Made by a program: the position numbers and the translations under genes. The notes beneath the pieces are model-generated. The model was not told the origin of the DNA and searched no databases. It saw only the letters and a program-made list of their open reading frames with translations. 26,378 bases of DNA from a virus: IMG/VR virus record IMGVR_UViG_3300042389_000098, positions 1-26,378 of that record; one strand, written 5' to 3'. Positions within the stretch are counted from its first letter, which is position 1. Each line of letters begins with the position of its first letter. Below are positions 1 to 7,352 of this stretch, piece by piece.

Positions 1-347
1 CTCCGAAGTACTACGCGCTGTTTGGTCCTGACTCAGGCAACCCGACGGAGTTGACCTTTATCCTTGGCCCGACGCCTAGTGCCAATCTGTCAACAGAATT
101 GCACTACTTCTACTACCCGGTCAGTATTGTCACTGCCGGTACGTCTTGGTTGGGCGACAACTTTGAGTCCGTGCTGGTCAATGCGGTGCTGGTTGAAGCT
201 GCTCGGTTCATGAAGCAAGAGCCTGACATCGTGGCCGAGACGGACAAGCAGTACGTGCAGTCCCTGACGCTGCTGAAGAACCTGGGTGATGGTAAAAATA
301 GGATGGACGCATACCGTAACGGACAGTTGAGAACGCAGGTGATTTAA
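1..347 (+). CDS. Putative head-tail adaptor protein, C-terminal fragment
   Basis: The frame is open from the left edge (first full codon at 3), so this is the 3' end of a longer gene; the TTG at 51 is only an internal codon. The visible part starts PKYYALFG, then has an LGPTP turn and aromatic-rich beta segments, and then a helix containing LVEAARFMKQEPDIV. From memory this pattern is typical of the C-terminal half of phage adaptor proteins (T7 gp11/P22 gp4-like), which join the portal to the tail. Its position before other tail genes fits that role. The stop TAA shares one base with the ATG of the HNH gene (TAATG), so the two are translationally coupled or the HNH gene was inserted exactly here. 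The family call rests on remembered pattern only. Confidence 0.6.
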   Translation, partial: PKYYALFGPDSGNPTELTFILGPTPSANLSTELHYFYYPVSIVTAGTSWLGDNFESVLVNAVLVEAARFMKQEPDIVAETDKQYVQSLTLLKNLGDGKNRMDAYRNGQLRTQVI

Positions 348-967
348 TGGAAAAGCTGACACGGCAAGAGGCTAAAGAGCTTGGAACGCCTAAGTACTTT
401 GGGTCCGTGTGCGGCAAACACCCTGAGTTAGAGGGGCTGCGTCGGGTATCCGGGGCGTGTGTGGCTTGCGCCAAAAATATGTTAAACGCAAACAGAGCCA
501 AAAATAAAGAACGTACCGCCGTGCAAAGGCAAAAAGACTACAAAAAGCTAATTCAAAATGAAGCAAATGTAGAAAAGAAAAAGCTACGCGGCAAAGCCTA
601 TTACGAAAAAACAAAAGACCTGTTGTACGCAAAAACACAGGAATGGCTTACACAAAACCCAGAAAAGCGTAGTGTTTACGCGTGTCGGCATAGGCAAAAA
701 CACCCCGATGCTAAAAACGCTGACACCGCAAAGAGACGGGCTGATAAACTACAAAGAACACCGTGGTGGCTCTCAAAAGATGAGTTGTGGCTTATAAAAG
801 AAGCATATACCCTTGCAAAACAGCGCACAAAAATGTTTGGCTTTATATGGCATGTTGACCATGTAGTTCCTTTGCGAGGGCAGAGTGTTTCTGGGTTACA
901 CGTACCTTGGAATTTGCAGGTGATCCCGGCAAAAGCCAATATCACAAAAGGTAATAAGGTTATTTAA
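347..967 (+). CDS. HNH homing-type endonuclease
   Basis: This is a 206-aa protein. The HNH core is at the C-terminus: H169-V-D171-H172, then PLRGQSVSGLHVPWNLQV with N189, then N198 and N203. This arrangement (HVDHVVPL, WNLQV, NxxKGN) is typical of phage HNH endonucleases that bind one metal and nick or cut DNA. An N-terminal Cys cluster (C22, C38, C41) may bind zinc. The middle, about residues 45-135, is Lys/Arg-rich, helical and probably DNA-contacting. The gene is clearly A-richer than its neighbours: GC is 46 of 120 bases in 481-600. It interrupts a run of structural genes. Both facts suggest a mobile free-standing homing endonuclease rather than a virion protein. Confidence 0.88.
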   Translation: MEKLTRQEAKELGTPKYFGSVCGKHPELEGLRRVSGACVACAKNMLNANRAKNKERTAVQRQKDYKKLIQNEANVEKKKLRGKAYYEKTKDLLYAKTQEWLTQNPEKRSVYACRHRQKHPDAKNADTAKRRADKLQRTPWWLSKDELWLIKEAYTLAKQRTKMFGFIWHVDHVVPLRGQSVSGLHVPWNLQVIPAKANITKGNKVI

Positions 968-976
968 GGAAACAAC

Positions 977-1402
977 ATGCCTATCTCTCAAGCAATGTGC
1001 TCCTCGTTTAAGCAGCAGCTTTTCCTGGGTGAACACGACCTTGACACTGACACTATCAAGATGGCGCTGTATATCTCTGCTGCCACGCTGGACGCCTCAA
1101 CGACCGTCTACAGCACCTCTAACGAGGTGAGCAGTTCCGGGACCAATTACACCGCAGGTGGCAACACGCTGACTGGTGCGACGGTATCTCTGAGTGGCAC
1201 GACGGCATTCGTAGATTTTGCGGACACCTCGTGGGCTAGCGCGGCCTTTACGGCCCGTGGTGCGCTGATCTACAACAGTAGCAAGAGCAACAAGGCTATT
1301 GCGGTGCTGGACTTTGGTTCAGACAAGACTTCGACCAGCGGCACATTCACGGTGCAGATGCCTGCCAATACTGCTTCTGATGCGTTGATCCGTATTGCGT
1401 AA
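977..1402 (+). CDS. Small putative virion structural protein (141 aa)
   Basis: This 141-aa Thr/Ser/Gly/Ala-rich protein is likely beta-structured. It starts at ATG 977 with an AAGGA Shine-Dalgarno at 966-970 that overlaps the stop of the HNH gene. The N-terminal part reads FKQQLFLGEHDL followed by TIKMALYISAATLDAST, and the middle has NEVSSSGTNYTAGG. Small proteins with this 'ALY...A.L...T..Y....EV...GYTAGG' pattern are common in structural modules of environmental and Burkholderiales phages; I remember the pattern but not a named family. Its role is probably a minor tail or decoration protein, inferred from the neighbourhood. No catalytic motif or membrane segment is visible. Confidence 0.75.
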   Translation: MPISQAMCSSFKQQLFLGEHDLDTDTIKMALYISAATLDASTTVYSTSNEVSSSGTNYTAGGNTLTGATVSLSGTTAFVDFADTSWASAAFTARGALIYNSSKSNKAIAVLDFGSDKTSTSGTFTVQMPANTASDALIRIA

Positions 1403-1414
1403 CCGGAGCCTTTT

Positions 1415-1855
1415 ATGGCTGATAACGTAGGGTATACCCCAGGCGCTGGTGCGGTAATTGCTGCTGATGACATCGGCGGCGTTCTACATCAGCGCGTGAA
1501 AATTGGCGTTGGCGCGGACAACACGGCGGTTGATGTTTCTTCTGCCAACCCGATGCCGGTGGCAGATGCTGTTGCTGAGGAGTCTCGGCAGGACATTCTG
1601 CTTCTGCTTACGCGGATGCTGAACTACTTGAATAGCCCGATGGGTTATGACAAGAGTTTGCAGCGGCAGCGCGGTACGGTAACTGTTGAGTCTGGTACTG
1701 TCACCACTGTAAGCACGGTAACTACGGTAACTACGGTCAACACGGTCGCTGCTGTTACCTCTTTGAACAATATCGACACTTACAACGCTCGTATGACTGT
1801 GCTTGATACCAACCGCACGGCATGGGCACAGTGTGTACGCGCAAGGATTACTTAA
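1415..1855 (+). CDS. Putative virion structural protein with TV-triplet repeat (146 aa)
   Basis: This 146-aa protein starts at ATG 1415 behind a GGAG at about 1405. The N-terminal part (GVGADNTAVDVSSANPMPV) resembles the short leader seen on many phage tail-associated proteins. A helical stretch (EESRQDILLLLTRMLNYL) follows, and then a Val/Thr triplet run (VST, VTT, VTT, VNT) encoded by a 9-bp tandem repeat at 1709-1753. Such TV-rich segments occur in fibrous phage proteins. It has no enzyme motif. The stop TAA lies directly before the next ATG at 1856, so the genes are probably co-translated. A role in the tail or baseplate is inferred from context only. Confidence 0.72.
   Translation: MADNVGYTPGAGAVIAADDIGGVLHQRVKIGVGADNTAVDVSSANPMPVADAVAEESRQDILLLLTRMLNYLNSPMGYDKSLQRQRGTVTVESGTVTTVSTVTTVTTVNTVAAVTSLNNIDTYNARMTVLDTNRTAWAQCVRARIT
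1709..1753 (+). repeat. 9-bp tandem repeat, five units, in the 146-aa gene
   Basis: There are five consecutive 9-bp units starting at 1709, 1718, 1727, 1736 and 1745. Units 2 and 3 are identical (GTAACTACG), units 1 and 4 differ by two bases each, and the fifth keeps only the leading GT. They encode a Val-x-Thr triplet pattern. The repeat is in frame and its period is a multiple of three, so copy-number change would only lengthen or shorten the protein. Confidence 0.85.
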
Positions 1856-3481
1856 ATGGCAAACACATTCAAGAAAGTCATTGACACGTTGGTATGGCGG
1901 CAAGTTCCGCCTATGCCAAACGCACACGCTGCTGCGGTGGCGGTGTGTAGCGACCTGCGCAATGACATTTCTCGCAATCCGTTTGTCTACCAGTTGGTTT
2001 CGGCAGCAATCCTGAACCGCTACAACATCATCACCAAAGGCTCCGCGTTTGCGGTGAACCCTGGTCTTGGTGGTACGTTTGGTGCGGGTGCTGCATGTGC
2101 TTTTATACCTTCGTTTGGTCTTGTGGGCACGATTGCTGCGGGAGCAACGACAACCTCCGTAACGCTGACCACCGCACTGCCCACGGCTGTAGGTGTGAAC
2201 ATGCTCGCCAATCGGGGCGGTTCTGGAGAGTACGGCTACAAGCTGCGTATCATTGATAACGGCGTTGGCGGGTCGGGTAAGACGGCTGAGCGATACATCA
2301 CAGGCAACACGGCAAGCACAACTCCCGTTATCACGGTGTTGTCGGCGTTTGGCTTTACGCCGGTCAGCGGTTCGCGCTACGAAATTGTTGCAGGCCGAGT
2401 GGCAATGTTGTCGGCAGGTACGCTTGCTGCAACTTCATGGCGGTCGTTTGAAGTTGCAACGAATACGCTTGCGTCAATGACGCAAACCAACCTTCCCGCA
2501 ACCATCGGCACGGACTCAAGCCTGATGGTGCTGGATGAGCAGTATGTTCCTTTTAACAATTCTCCCGGCGACGGGATGATCAAGGGGGCGTACAACTACG
2601 ACACAGGGGTTGTTTCTCGTTACGCTTTGACTGCCACAGCTACGGCAGCAGGCACGCTGACAGGCCAAGCAACACTGGGCGATGCCGTTGTTTTGGCGAA
2701 CGAGTACCGGAATTTCCAGATCCGGGTCGTTGAAGACACAACGAACGTCACGGCGGTTGGGCAGCGGCGCATCATTGCTTCGCACACAGCAGGCCCGAGC
2801 CCTGTCTACACGCTTGGCACCAATTGGACGGTGACGCCTTCGGCAACGGCCAAGTACGTCATTGAGCTACCCAACCTGTGTCTGCTACGTTCGTCTGCAA
2901 CCACCACGGTGTACACGTACAACTACACCGATGCGACCATCAACAACGGCACCAACAATATTGTTGCCAACGCTTGGAGCACAGCGTACTTCGGCGCGGC
3001 TACTGCTGCGAATGCTGCGGGTGGAATGTGGGCACCCTCATGGGGAATTGAACCGGATCAAAACAGGTACGGTCGGCAGTCGTTCTGCTACTTCTTCCGA
3101 GGCGGCGCGGCAACGCTGGATGTGCTGGACATTGCAGGAGCAATCGCGGGCACTTGGACTGCCGCGATAACCTATGACGGATCGCCCGGAGCGCTGCCCG
3201 CTACGGGGTCGGGTGGGTGTTACAGCCCGTTTGATAACGAAGGGCGCATGTTCTACATGAACCTGTATGTAGCATCGCAGATTAGTCAGATTTATCGGTT
3301 TGACGTAGAAAACCGAGTGCTGTCTGTGTTTACTCCAACAGACTTCTTGCAGTCAGGTGCTGCAGCACTGGGGAATCGAGTGGCTTGCTACTGCGCCATC
3401 GACGGCACGGACACTTACGACACGGTGTTTTTGCAGTCTCATCTTTCCACGGTCGCACAAGAATGTGTGGTGCTGGTATGA
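1856..3481 (+). CDS. Putative tail/virion structural protein (541 aa)
   Basis: This 541-aa, Thr/Ala/Gly/Asn-rich protein has no enzymatic motif. The N-terminus (KKVIDTLVWRQVPPMPNAHAA) is helical; the rest is a succession of short beta strands with Gly/Asn turns, many Tyr/Phe/Trp, and a late segment (GIEPDQNRYGRQSFCYFFRGG) that looks like a blade of a beta-propeller. The length and composition suit a tail or receptor-region structural protein, which is an inference. The start ATG follows the previous stop directly, with an AAGGA about eight bases upstream. The last bases form ATGA with the next gene, so the 54-aa protein is probably coupled to it. Confidence 0.75.
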   Translation: MANTFKKVIDTLVWRQVPPMPNAHAAAVAVCSDLRNDISRNPFVYQLVSAAILNRYNIITKGSAFAVNPGLGGTFGAGAACAFIPSFGLVGTIAAGATTTSVTLTTALPTAVGVNMLANRGGSGEYGYKLRIIDNGVGGSGKTAERYITGNTASTTPVITVLSAFGFTPVSGSRYEIVAGRVAMLSAGTLAATSWRSFEVATNTLASMTQTNLPATIGTDSSLMVLDEQYVPFNNSPGDGMIKGAYNYDTGVVSRYALTATATAAGTLTGQATLGDAVVLANEYRNFQIRVVEDTTNVTAVGQRRIIASHTAGPSPVYTLGTNWTVTPSATAKYVIELPNLCLLRSSATTTVYTYNYTDATINNGTNNIVANAWSTAYFGAATAANAAGGMWAPSWGIEPDQNRYGRQSFCYFFRGGAATLDVLDIAGAIAGTWTAAITYDGSPGALPATGSGGCYSPFDNEGRMFYMNLYVASQISQIYRFDVENRVLSVFTPTDFLQSGAAALGNRVACYCAIDGTDTYDTVFLQSHLSTVAQECVVLV

Positions 3482-3642
3482 GCATTTCCGAACTAATCCA
3501 GCTTGTCAGTTACAAGCTGGCTGCGCTGAACTCTGCTCGTGCCTCCGCCGTTTCCGTGGGGGACTTATCTCAGGTGGTAGCACTTGACACGCAGATCTCG
3601 CAGACGCAACTGACGCTGGATCAGCTAAAGACACTGGAGTAA
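3478..3642 (+). CDS. Small helical protein, possible tail-associated (54 aa)
   Basis: ATG 3478 overlaps the stop of the upstream gene by four bases (ATGA), which decides the start even though the frame stays open further upstream to 3385. The 54-aa product starts MSISELIQLVSYKLAALNSA and ends TQLTLDQLKTLE. It is almost entirely helical with a heptad-like spacing of Leu/Ile/Val, so a short coiled coil is likely. Similar tiny coiled-coil proteins sit between structural genes in many phages, but I cannot assign a function. The gap to the next gene is three bases, and its GGAG serves as the next ribosome binding site. Confidence 0.72.
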   Translation: MSISELIQLVSYKLAALNSARASAVSVGDLSQVVALDTQISQTQLTLDQLKTLE

Positions 3643-3645
3643 TCC

Positions 3646-4461
3646 ATGCTGCTTACCCTGCTCCAATCTGCGGGGGCAGGGCCTGTCGTTGTTTTAGCGA
3701 CGGGGGTTCAAGCCACTGGACAGGTAGGAAACGTTGTTGCTACAGGCAACGCGCTTGTCCTTCTTACGGGCGTCCAGGCCACCGGGCAACTGGGGGCGGT
3801 AGAGGTTACAGGCGGCGCTGTTGTTGGCGTCACAGGCGTTCAAGCTACAGGCCAAGTCGGTACTGCCTCCGTCACCGGCACCGCGTTAGTTTCTGTCTCA
3901 GGTGTAAGTGCCACGGGCCAGATTGGCACTGTTGCAGCATCTGGCACTGCGGTTGTTGAAGTAGCCGGAGTTCAGACCACCGGGCAAGTTGGCGCAGTAA
4001 CTGTAGCTATCGGTGCACTTGCTACACCCACTGGGGTTCAGGCGACCGGGCAAATCGGCACGGTTACTGCAACCGGCACGGCGTCGGTCACGGTTCTTGC
4101 AGCGGGAGTTCAAGTCACCGAGCAAATCGGGACAGTTGTAGTAGCGCTCGACGCGCTGGCAATTTTGTCGGGAGTCCAGGCTCAAGGCTTTGTCGGCACA
4201 GTCACGGTCGCGGGCAGCGCTACCATAGTTCCCACTGGCGTTCAAGCCCTTGGACTGGTAGGATACGTAAAAGCCTTTTCTCATGACTGGGCCCCTGTGC
4301 CCACACCGCAGGTTCCTGACTGGGGGGTGGTGAGTGACACGCAAACACCGGGATGGACCGCAGCGGGAACAAGTCAAACGCCGGGATGGGCGGTAGTGCC
4401 CGACACGCAAGCCCCTGCATGGGCGCAGACCTCTAACACCCAGTCTCCGAACTGGAACTAA
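3646..4461 (+). CDS. Repeat protein: nine 22-aa GVQATGQ units plus five 11-aa Trp units (271 aa)
   Basis: Almost the whole 271-aa protein is repeats. Nine units starting with GVQATGQVG or a variant begin at residues 20, 42, 64, 86, 108, 130, 154, 176 and 198; the period is exactly 22 except for one unit of 24. From residue 215 the pattern changes to W-x10-W with Trp at 215, 226, 237, 248, 259 and 270, an exact 11-residue period with a T-Q-x-P-x-W core, ending in Asn. The first array alternates Val/Ala-rich strands with Gly turns and suits a beta-helix or fibrous fold. Its position between a structural protein and the S74 fibre suggests a fibre or adhesin component, which is an inference. A GGAG about nine bases upstream supports ATG 3646. 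No signal peptide is evident. Confidence 0.8.
   Translation: MLLTLLQSAGAGPVVVLATGVQATGQVGNVVATGNALVLLTGVQATGQLGAVEVTGGAVVGVTGVQATGQVGTASVTGTALVSVSGVSATGQIGTVAASGTAVVEVAGVQTTGQVGAVTVAIGALATPTGVQATGQIGTVTATGTASVTVLAAGVQVTEQIGTVVVALDALAILSGVQAQGFVGTVTVAGSATIVPTGVQALGLVGYVKAFSHDWAPVPTPQVPDWGVVSDTQTPGWTAAGTSQTPGWAVVPDTQAPAWAQTSNTQSPNWN
3703..4287 (+). repeat. 66-bp (22-codon) imperfect repeats, nine units
   Basis: Nine in-frame units each encode a GVQATGQ-like start followed by a V-rich strand and a TG turn. The unit boundaries fall every 66 bp (one is 72 bp). The conservation is at protein level; the DNA units have diverged at third positions, for example ggggttcaagccactgga versus ggcgttcaagctacaggc. 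This points to an old expansion kept by selection on the protein. Confidence 0.88.
4288..4455 (+). repeat. 33-bp (11-codon) Trp repeat, five units
   Basis: Six Trp codons (TGG) are spaced exactly 33 bp apart from 4288. The unit consensus is W-x-x-x-x-x-T-Q-x-P-x. It follows the 22-codon array directly, so two unrelated repeat types make up one protein. Confidence 0.88.
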
Positions 4462-4464
4462 ATC

Positions 4465-6057
4465 ATGCCTTCATATTCCACCAATCTTCGTTTGATTCAG
4501 CCTTCTGTTGGGGAATACCCTGGGAGTTGGGGCACTGAAGTCAACAACAGTTTGACTGCGCTAGTCGATAGAGCCATTGCGGGTACGGCAAACATCACGA
4601 TGACAGCGGGCAACTACACGCTGAACAACGCTAACGGCGTGGATGACGACGGCAAGGCCATGTTCCTTGTATTGGGTGGAACGCCGGGGGCTGCGTATCA
4701 AGTCATTTGCCCAGCCATCAGTAAGCTGTACTTCGTGACCAACAGCACGGGGTTTGCTCAGACGGTCAAGACTGCTGCTGGTTCGGGCATCTCCGTCCCC
4801 AACGGGGCTTCCATGACGCTGCGGTGTGATGGCACCAATGTGGTTAACGCAATGGACCGCTTCCTGTTTACTTCGGGGTCTGCGGCGCTCCCGTCCATTG
4901 CGGTCAATGGCGACACCGATACGGGCATGTGGGCCCCTGCAGCCAACACGCTGGCGTGGAGCAATAACGGCGCAGAGACGATGCGTCTCGACGCGTCCGG
5001 CAGCCTCGGGATTGGGACGAGTTCGCCTGCACAAAGATTGGACGTCTCTGGGGCACAAAATTCTGTGCAGGCCCGGTTTGGAAATGTTGCGGGGCGTGGT
5101 CTGGAAATATCGACGGCTCTGATTGCTGGCACTAACGACGCTGGAAGCGTTTTGAACGCAAAAGGCGCTACTTCAGGGACACTAATTTTCCAGACTGACA
5201 GCACCGAGCGCATGCGCCTCGACGCCACCGGCAACCTCGGCTTGGGGGTGACGCCGAGTGCTCAGGGCGTTTATCGAACAATGCAGTTCGGCAACTACCT
5301 GACCATTGGTCAGCAAACAACTGGTACTTCACAGTCGTTCTTTGGCTGGAATGTACGTGGTAGCTCCACTGCAAACCAATATCTTTACAACGTAACCGCA
5401 GACAAGGCAGCGCTCTACGAAATAGTTTCCGATGCCTCTCACCGCTGGTCTGTCACAAACACATCCGGCACCGCAGGCAACGCGATCACTTTCACGGAAG
5501 CGATGAGGCTGGATGCTTCCGCCAACCTGCTGGTGGGCTTGGCAAGCCCCACGTTCGTCAGCACTCGGACTGAAATCCTTGCAGCAACAAACAACAACGC
5601 CTTGGGTGCCAAGACGACGCAGAACAACTATGCGCCGCTGATGGCATGGAACAGCGCAACCACGGGCGACAACCTGTTCCAGTATTTCTACACGGAAGGC
5701 ACGCTCACGCTGCGGGGCTCCATCGACTACAACCGCGCTGGCGGGCTGGTCCGATACAACACCACCTCCGACTATCGCGCCAAGGACATCCTCGGGCCTG
5801 TTGCTGATCCCGGCGCAACCATCGACGCGCTGAAGGTCTACGAAGGCCGGATGAAGGGCGCAACGCAGTCCCGTCCGATGCTGGTGGCGCATGAGGCGCA
5901 GGAAGTTACCCCCTACGCGGTCAGCGGCGTCAAGGATGAGGTCAACGAGGACGGCACGCCGAAGTTCCAGCAGATCGATGTGTCCTCGCTGGTGCCGCTT
6001 CTGCTGGCCGAAATCCAAACGCTGCGCGCCCGCGTGGCTGCACTGGAGCAAGCATGA
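4465..6057 (+). CDS. Tail fibre/spike with C-terminal S74 self-cleaving chaperone domain
   Basis: This is a 530-aa protein. The N-terminus (STNLRLIQPSVGEYPGSWGT) is a virion-attachment type leader common to phage fibres. The middle carries three copies of an E-x-MRLDA-x-G-x-L-x-x-G element, with MRLDA at residues 173, 250 and 347. The C-terminal 100 residues match the intramolecular chaperone (Peptidase_S74) family: S435-D-Y-R-A-K440 gives the Ser/Lys dyad, followed by VAHEAQEV and a terminal coiled coil (LLAEIQTLRARVAALEQ). In known members the domain trimerises the fibre and then cuts itself off in front of the catalytic Ser, so about 96 residues would be released here. The fibre should bind the host receptor. 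The stop overlaps the next start (ATGA). Confidence 0.9.
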   Translation: MPSYSTNLRLIQPSVGEYPGSWGTEVNNSLTALVDRAIAGTANITMTAGNYTLNNANGVDDDGKAMFLVLGGTPGAAYQVICPAISKLYFVTNSTGFAQTVKTAAGSGISVPNGASMTLRCDGTNVVNAMDRFLFTSGSAALPSIAVNGDTDTGMWAPAANTLAWSNNGAETMRLDASGSLGIGTSSPAQRLDVSGAQNSVQARFGNVAGRGLEISTALIAGTNDAGSVLNAKGATSGTLIFQTDSTERMRLDATGNLGLGVTPSAQGVYRTMQFGNYLTIGQQTTGTSQSFFGWNVRGSSTANQYLYNVTADKAALYEIVSDASHRWSVTNTSGTAGNAITFTEAMRLDASANLLVGLASPTFVSTRTEILAATNNNALGAKTTQNNYAPLMAWNSATTGDNLFQYFYTEGTLTLRGSIDYNRAGGLVRYNTTSDYRAKDILGPVADPGATIDALKVYEGRMKGATQSRPMLVAHEAQEVTPYAVSGVKDEVNEDGTPKFQQIDVSSLVPLLLAEIQTLRARVAALEQA

Positions 6058-6257
6058 CCAACACCCAACTCATCCTGGCCGCCCTGCGCTCGCGCACGGT
6101 GCAGTTCTCCATCGCCCTGGCGGTGCTGTCGCTGCTGCAAGGCTTCGTCCTTCAGCTTCCGATCCCCGCATGGGGCCACGCTATCGTGGGCAGTGTTGTC
6201 GCGGTGTGCATCGTGATCCTGCGGGCCATCACCACGCAGCCTCTGTCGGAGAAGTAA
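6054..6257 (+). CDS. Small two-helix membrane protein, possible holin
   Basis: This 67-aa protein has two predicted membrane helices, about residues 17-34 (QFSIALAVLSLLQGFVLQ) and 41-58 (GHAIVGSVVAVCIVILRA), joined by a Pro-containing turn (LPIPAW). The tails are short and polar, and the last residues TTQPLSEK are hydrophilic. It overlaps the fibre gene by four bases and abuts the next membrane protein gene, which is followed by the endolysin. This fits a holin or antiholin of the lysis cassette. No named family is recognised, so the function is inferred from topology and context. Confidence 0.75.
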   Translation: MTNTQLILAALRSRTVQFSIALAVLSLLQGFVLQLPIPAWGHAIVGSVVAVCIVILRAITTQPLSEK

Positions 6258-6752
6258 ATGCTCCCCATCGTTGCATCCATCGTTTCAGGTCTGATCTCCA
6301 ACGGCCTGCCAAAGATCGCTGACGCCGTTCTGGAAAAGGGTGTGGACTACGTTGAGCAAAAGCTCGGTGTGGCGCTCAAGCCTGAGGATGAGATGAAGCC
6401 CGAGGATGTCAAAGACCTTCGGGAGCGTGCCATGCAGCACGCTGAGTTCATGGCAGAACTTGACGCCAAGGACCGAGCCAGTGCACGGGATCGTGAGATT
6501 CAAATCTCCACCAACGACAAGGCCCCGCTGATCAACAAGATCGTGACCCCGGTGTTGGCTCTGGGCGTGGTGTCTTTGGCGTTTGCGCTTTTCGGTGTTC
6601 TGCTATTCATTGAGGTCAAGCCTGAGGCCAAGGACATCCTGATATACGTCTTGGGTGTTCTGTCTGCTGCAGTGACGCAGATCCTGTCCTACTACTTCGG
6701 CTCCAGCCAGGGCAGCAAGGACAAGAGTGAACTCCTCAAGGAGCAGAAGTGA
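6258..6752 (+). CDS. GTA/phage 3TM-type holin
   Basis: This 164-aa protein resembles the holin_3TM family first described for gene transfer agents. It has a short hydrophobic N-terminal helix (about 3-18), a charged middle containing DRASARDREI (72-81), and two strong membrane helices at about 97-119 and 127-147. The tail YYFGSSQGSKDKSELL is typical of this family. It would form inner-membrane lesions that release or activate the endolysin. The start ATG follows the previous stop directly, with GGAG upstream. The end overlaps the endolysin start as GTGA, so holin and lysin are coupled. Confidence 0.82.
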   Translation: MLPIVASIVSGLISNGLPKIADAVLEKGVDYVEQKLGVALKPEDEMKPEDVKDLRERAMQHAEFMAELDAKDRASARDREIQISTNDKAPLINKIVTPVLALGVVSLAFALFGVLLFIEVKPEAKDILIYVLGVLSAAVTQILSYYFGSSQGSKDKSELLKEQK

Positions 6753-7351
6753 TCACTGAGCAGCATCTGGCCGCTGCAGGGGTGAAGAACCCCGGTGAGT
6801 GGCTTGCTGCCATCCAGTCAGCCTGCGCTGAGTTCCAGATCAACACGCCCAAACAGGTCGCTGCCTTCATTGCCCAGACTGCCCATGAGAGTGCTGGATA
6901 CACCCGCCTGACGGAGAACCTGAACTACAGCGCCGAAGCATTGATGCGCGTCTGGCCCAAGCGCTTTCCCACCAAGACCGTTGCCGATGCCTTCGCCCGC
7001 AAGCCAGAACTGATCGCCAATCAGGTGTACTCAAGCCGCATGGGTAATGGTCCCGTGCAGAGCGGTGACGGATGGAAGTTCATCGGTAGAGGGCTTAAAC
7101 AACTCACCGGCAAAGACAATTACACTCGCTGCGGCAACGCGCTTGGTTTCAATCTGGTCGAGAGCCCAGAGCTACTACTCCTGCATGTTGGCGCTGCGCG
7201 GTCTGCGGGTTGGTTCTGGAGCGTAAACGGCTGCGCTGCCTTGGCCGACGCGGGAGAGTTTGAGCAGTTGACCAAGCGGATCAACGGTGGTCTCATCGGG
7301 CTTGCAGATCGTAGGGCGCGGTACGCCCGGGTGCTGGCGATAGGAAACTGA
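6749..7351 (+). CDS. Endolysin, GH19 chitinase-like lysozyme
   Basis: This is a 200-aa enzyme of the glycoside hydrolase 19 type that cuts peptidoglycan glycan strands. The catalytic Glu is E47 in AQTAHESAGYTRL, and the second acidic residue is E56 in TENLNYSAEAL. The later signature GWKFIGRGLKQLTGKDNY (109-125) matches the family's GRGxxQLTGxxNY block. No signal peptide or cell-wall domain is present, so export would depend on the holin. The start is GTG 6749: AAGGAG at 6738-6743 is five bases upstream, and the codon overlaps the stop of the holin gene. The length is normal for a stand-alone phage GH19 lysin. Confidence 0.92.
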   Translation: MITEQHLAAAGVKNPGEWLAAIQSACAEFQINTPKQVAAFIAQTAHESAGYTRLTENLNYSAEALMRVWPKRFPTKTVADAFARKPELIANQVYSSRMGNGPVQSGDGWKFIGRGLKQLTGKDNYTRCGNALGFNLVESPELLLLHVGAARSAGWFWSVNGCAALADAGEFEQLTKRINGGLIGLADRRARYARVLAIGN

Positions 7352-7352
7352 T

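Noticed and set aside
51-347. Complete 98-aa gene starting at TTG 51
   Set aside because: The frame is open to the left edge with convincing upstream residues (PKYYALFG), so the gene is cut by the window rather than starting at 51.
3703-4455. Possible CRISPR-like or intergenic repeat array
   Set aside because: The repeats are in frame with a complete coding region, have no unique spacers, and are conserved as protein rather than DNA.
5329-6051. 240-aa open frame on the - strand opposite the fibre gene
   Set aside because: It mirrors the S74 fibre codons, has no ribosome site or recognisable motif, and its Arg/Cys/His-rich composition is typical of antisense frames in GC-rich coding DNA.
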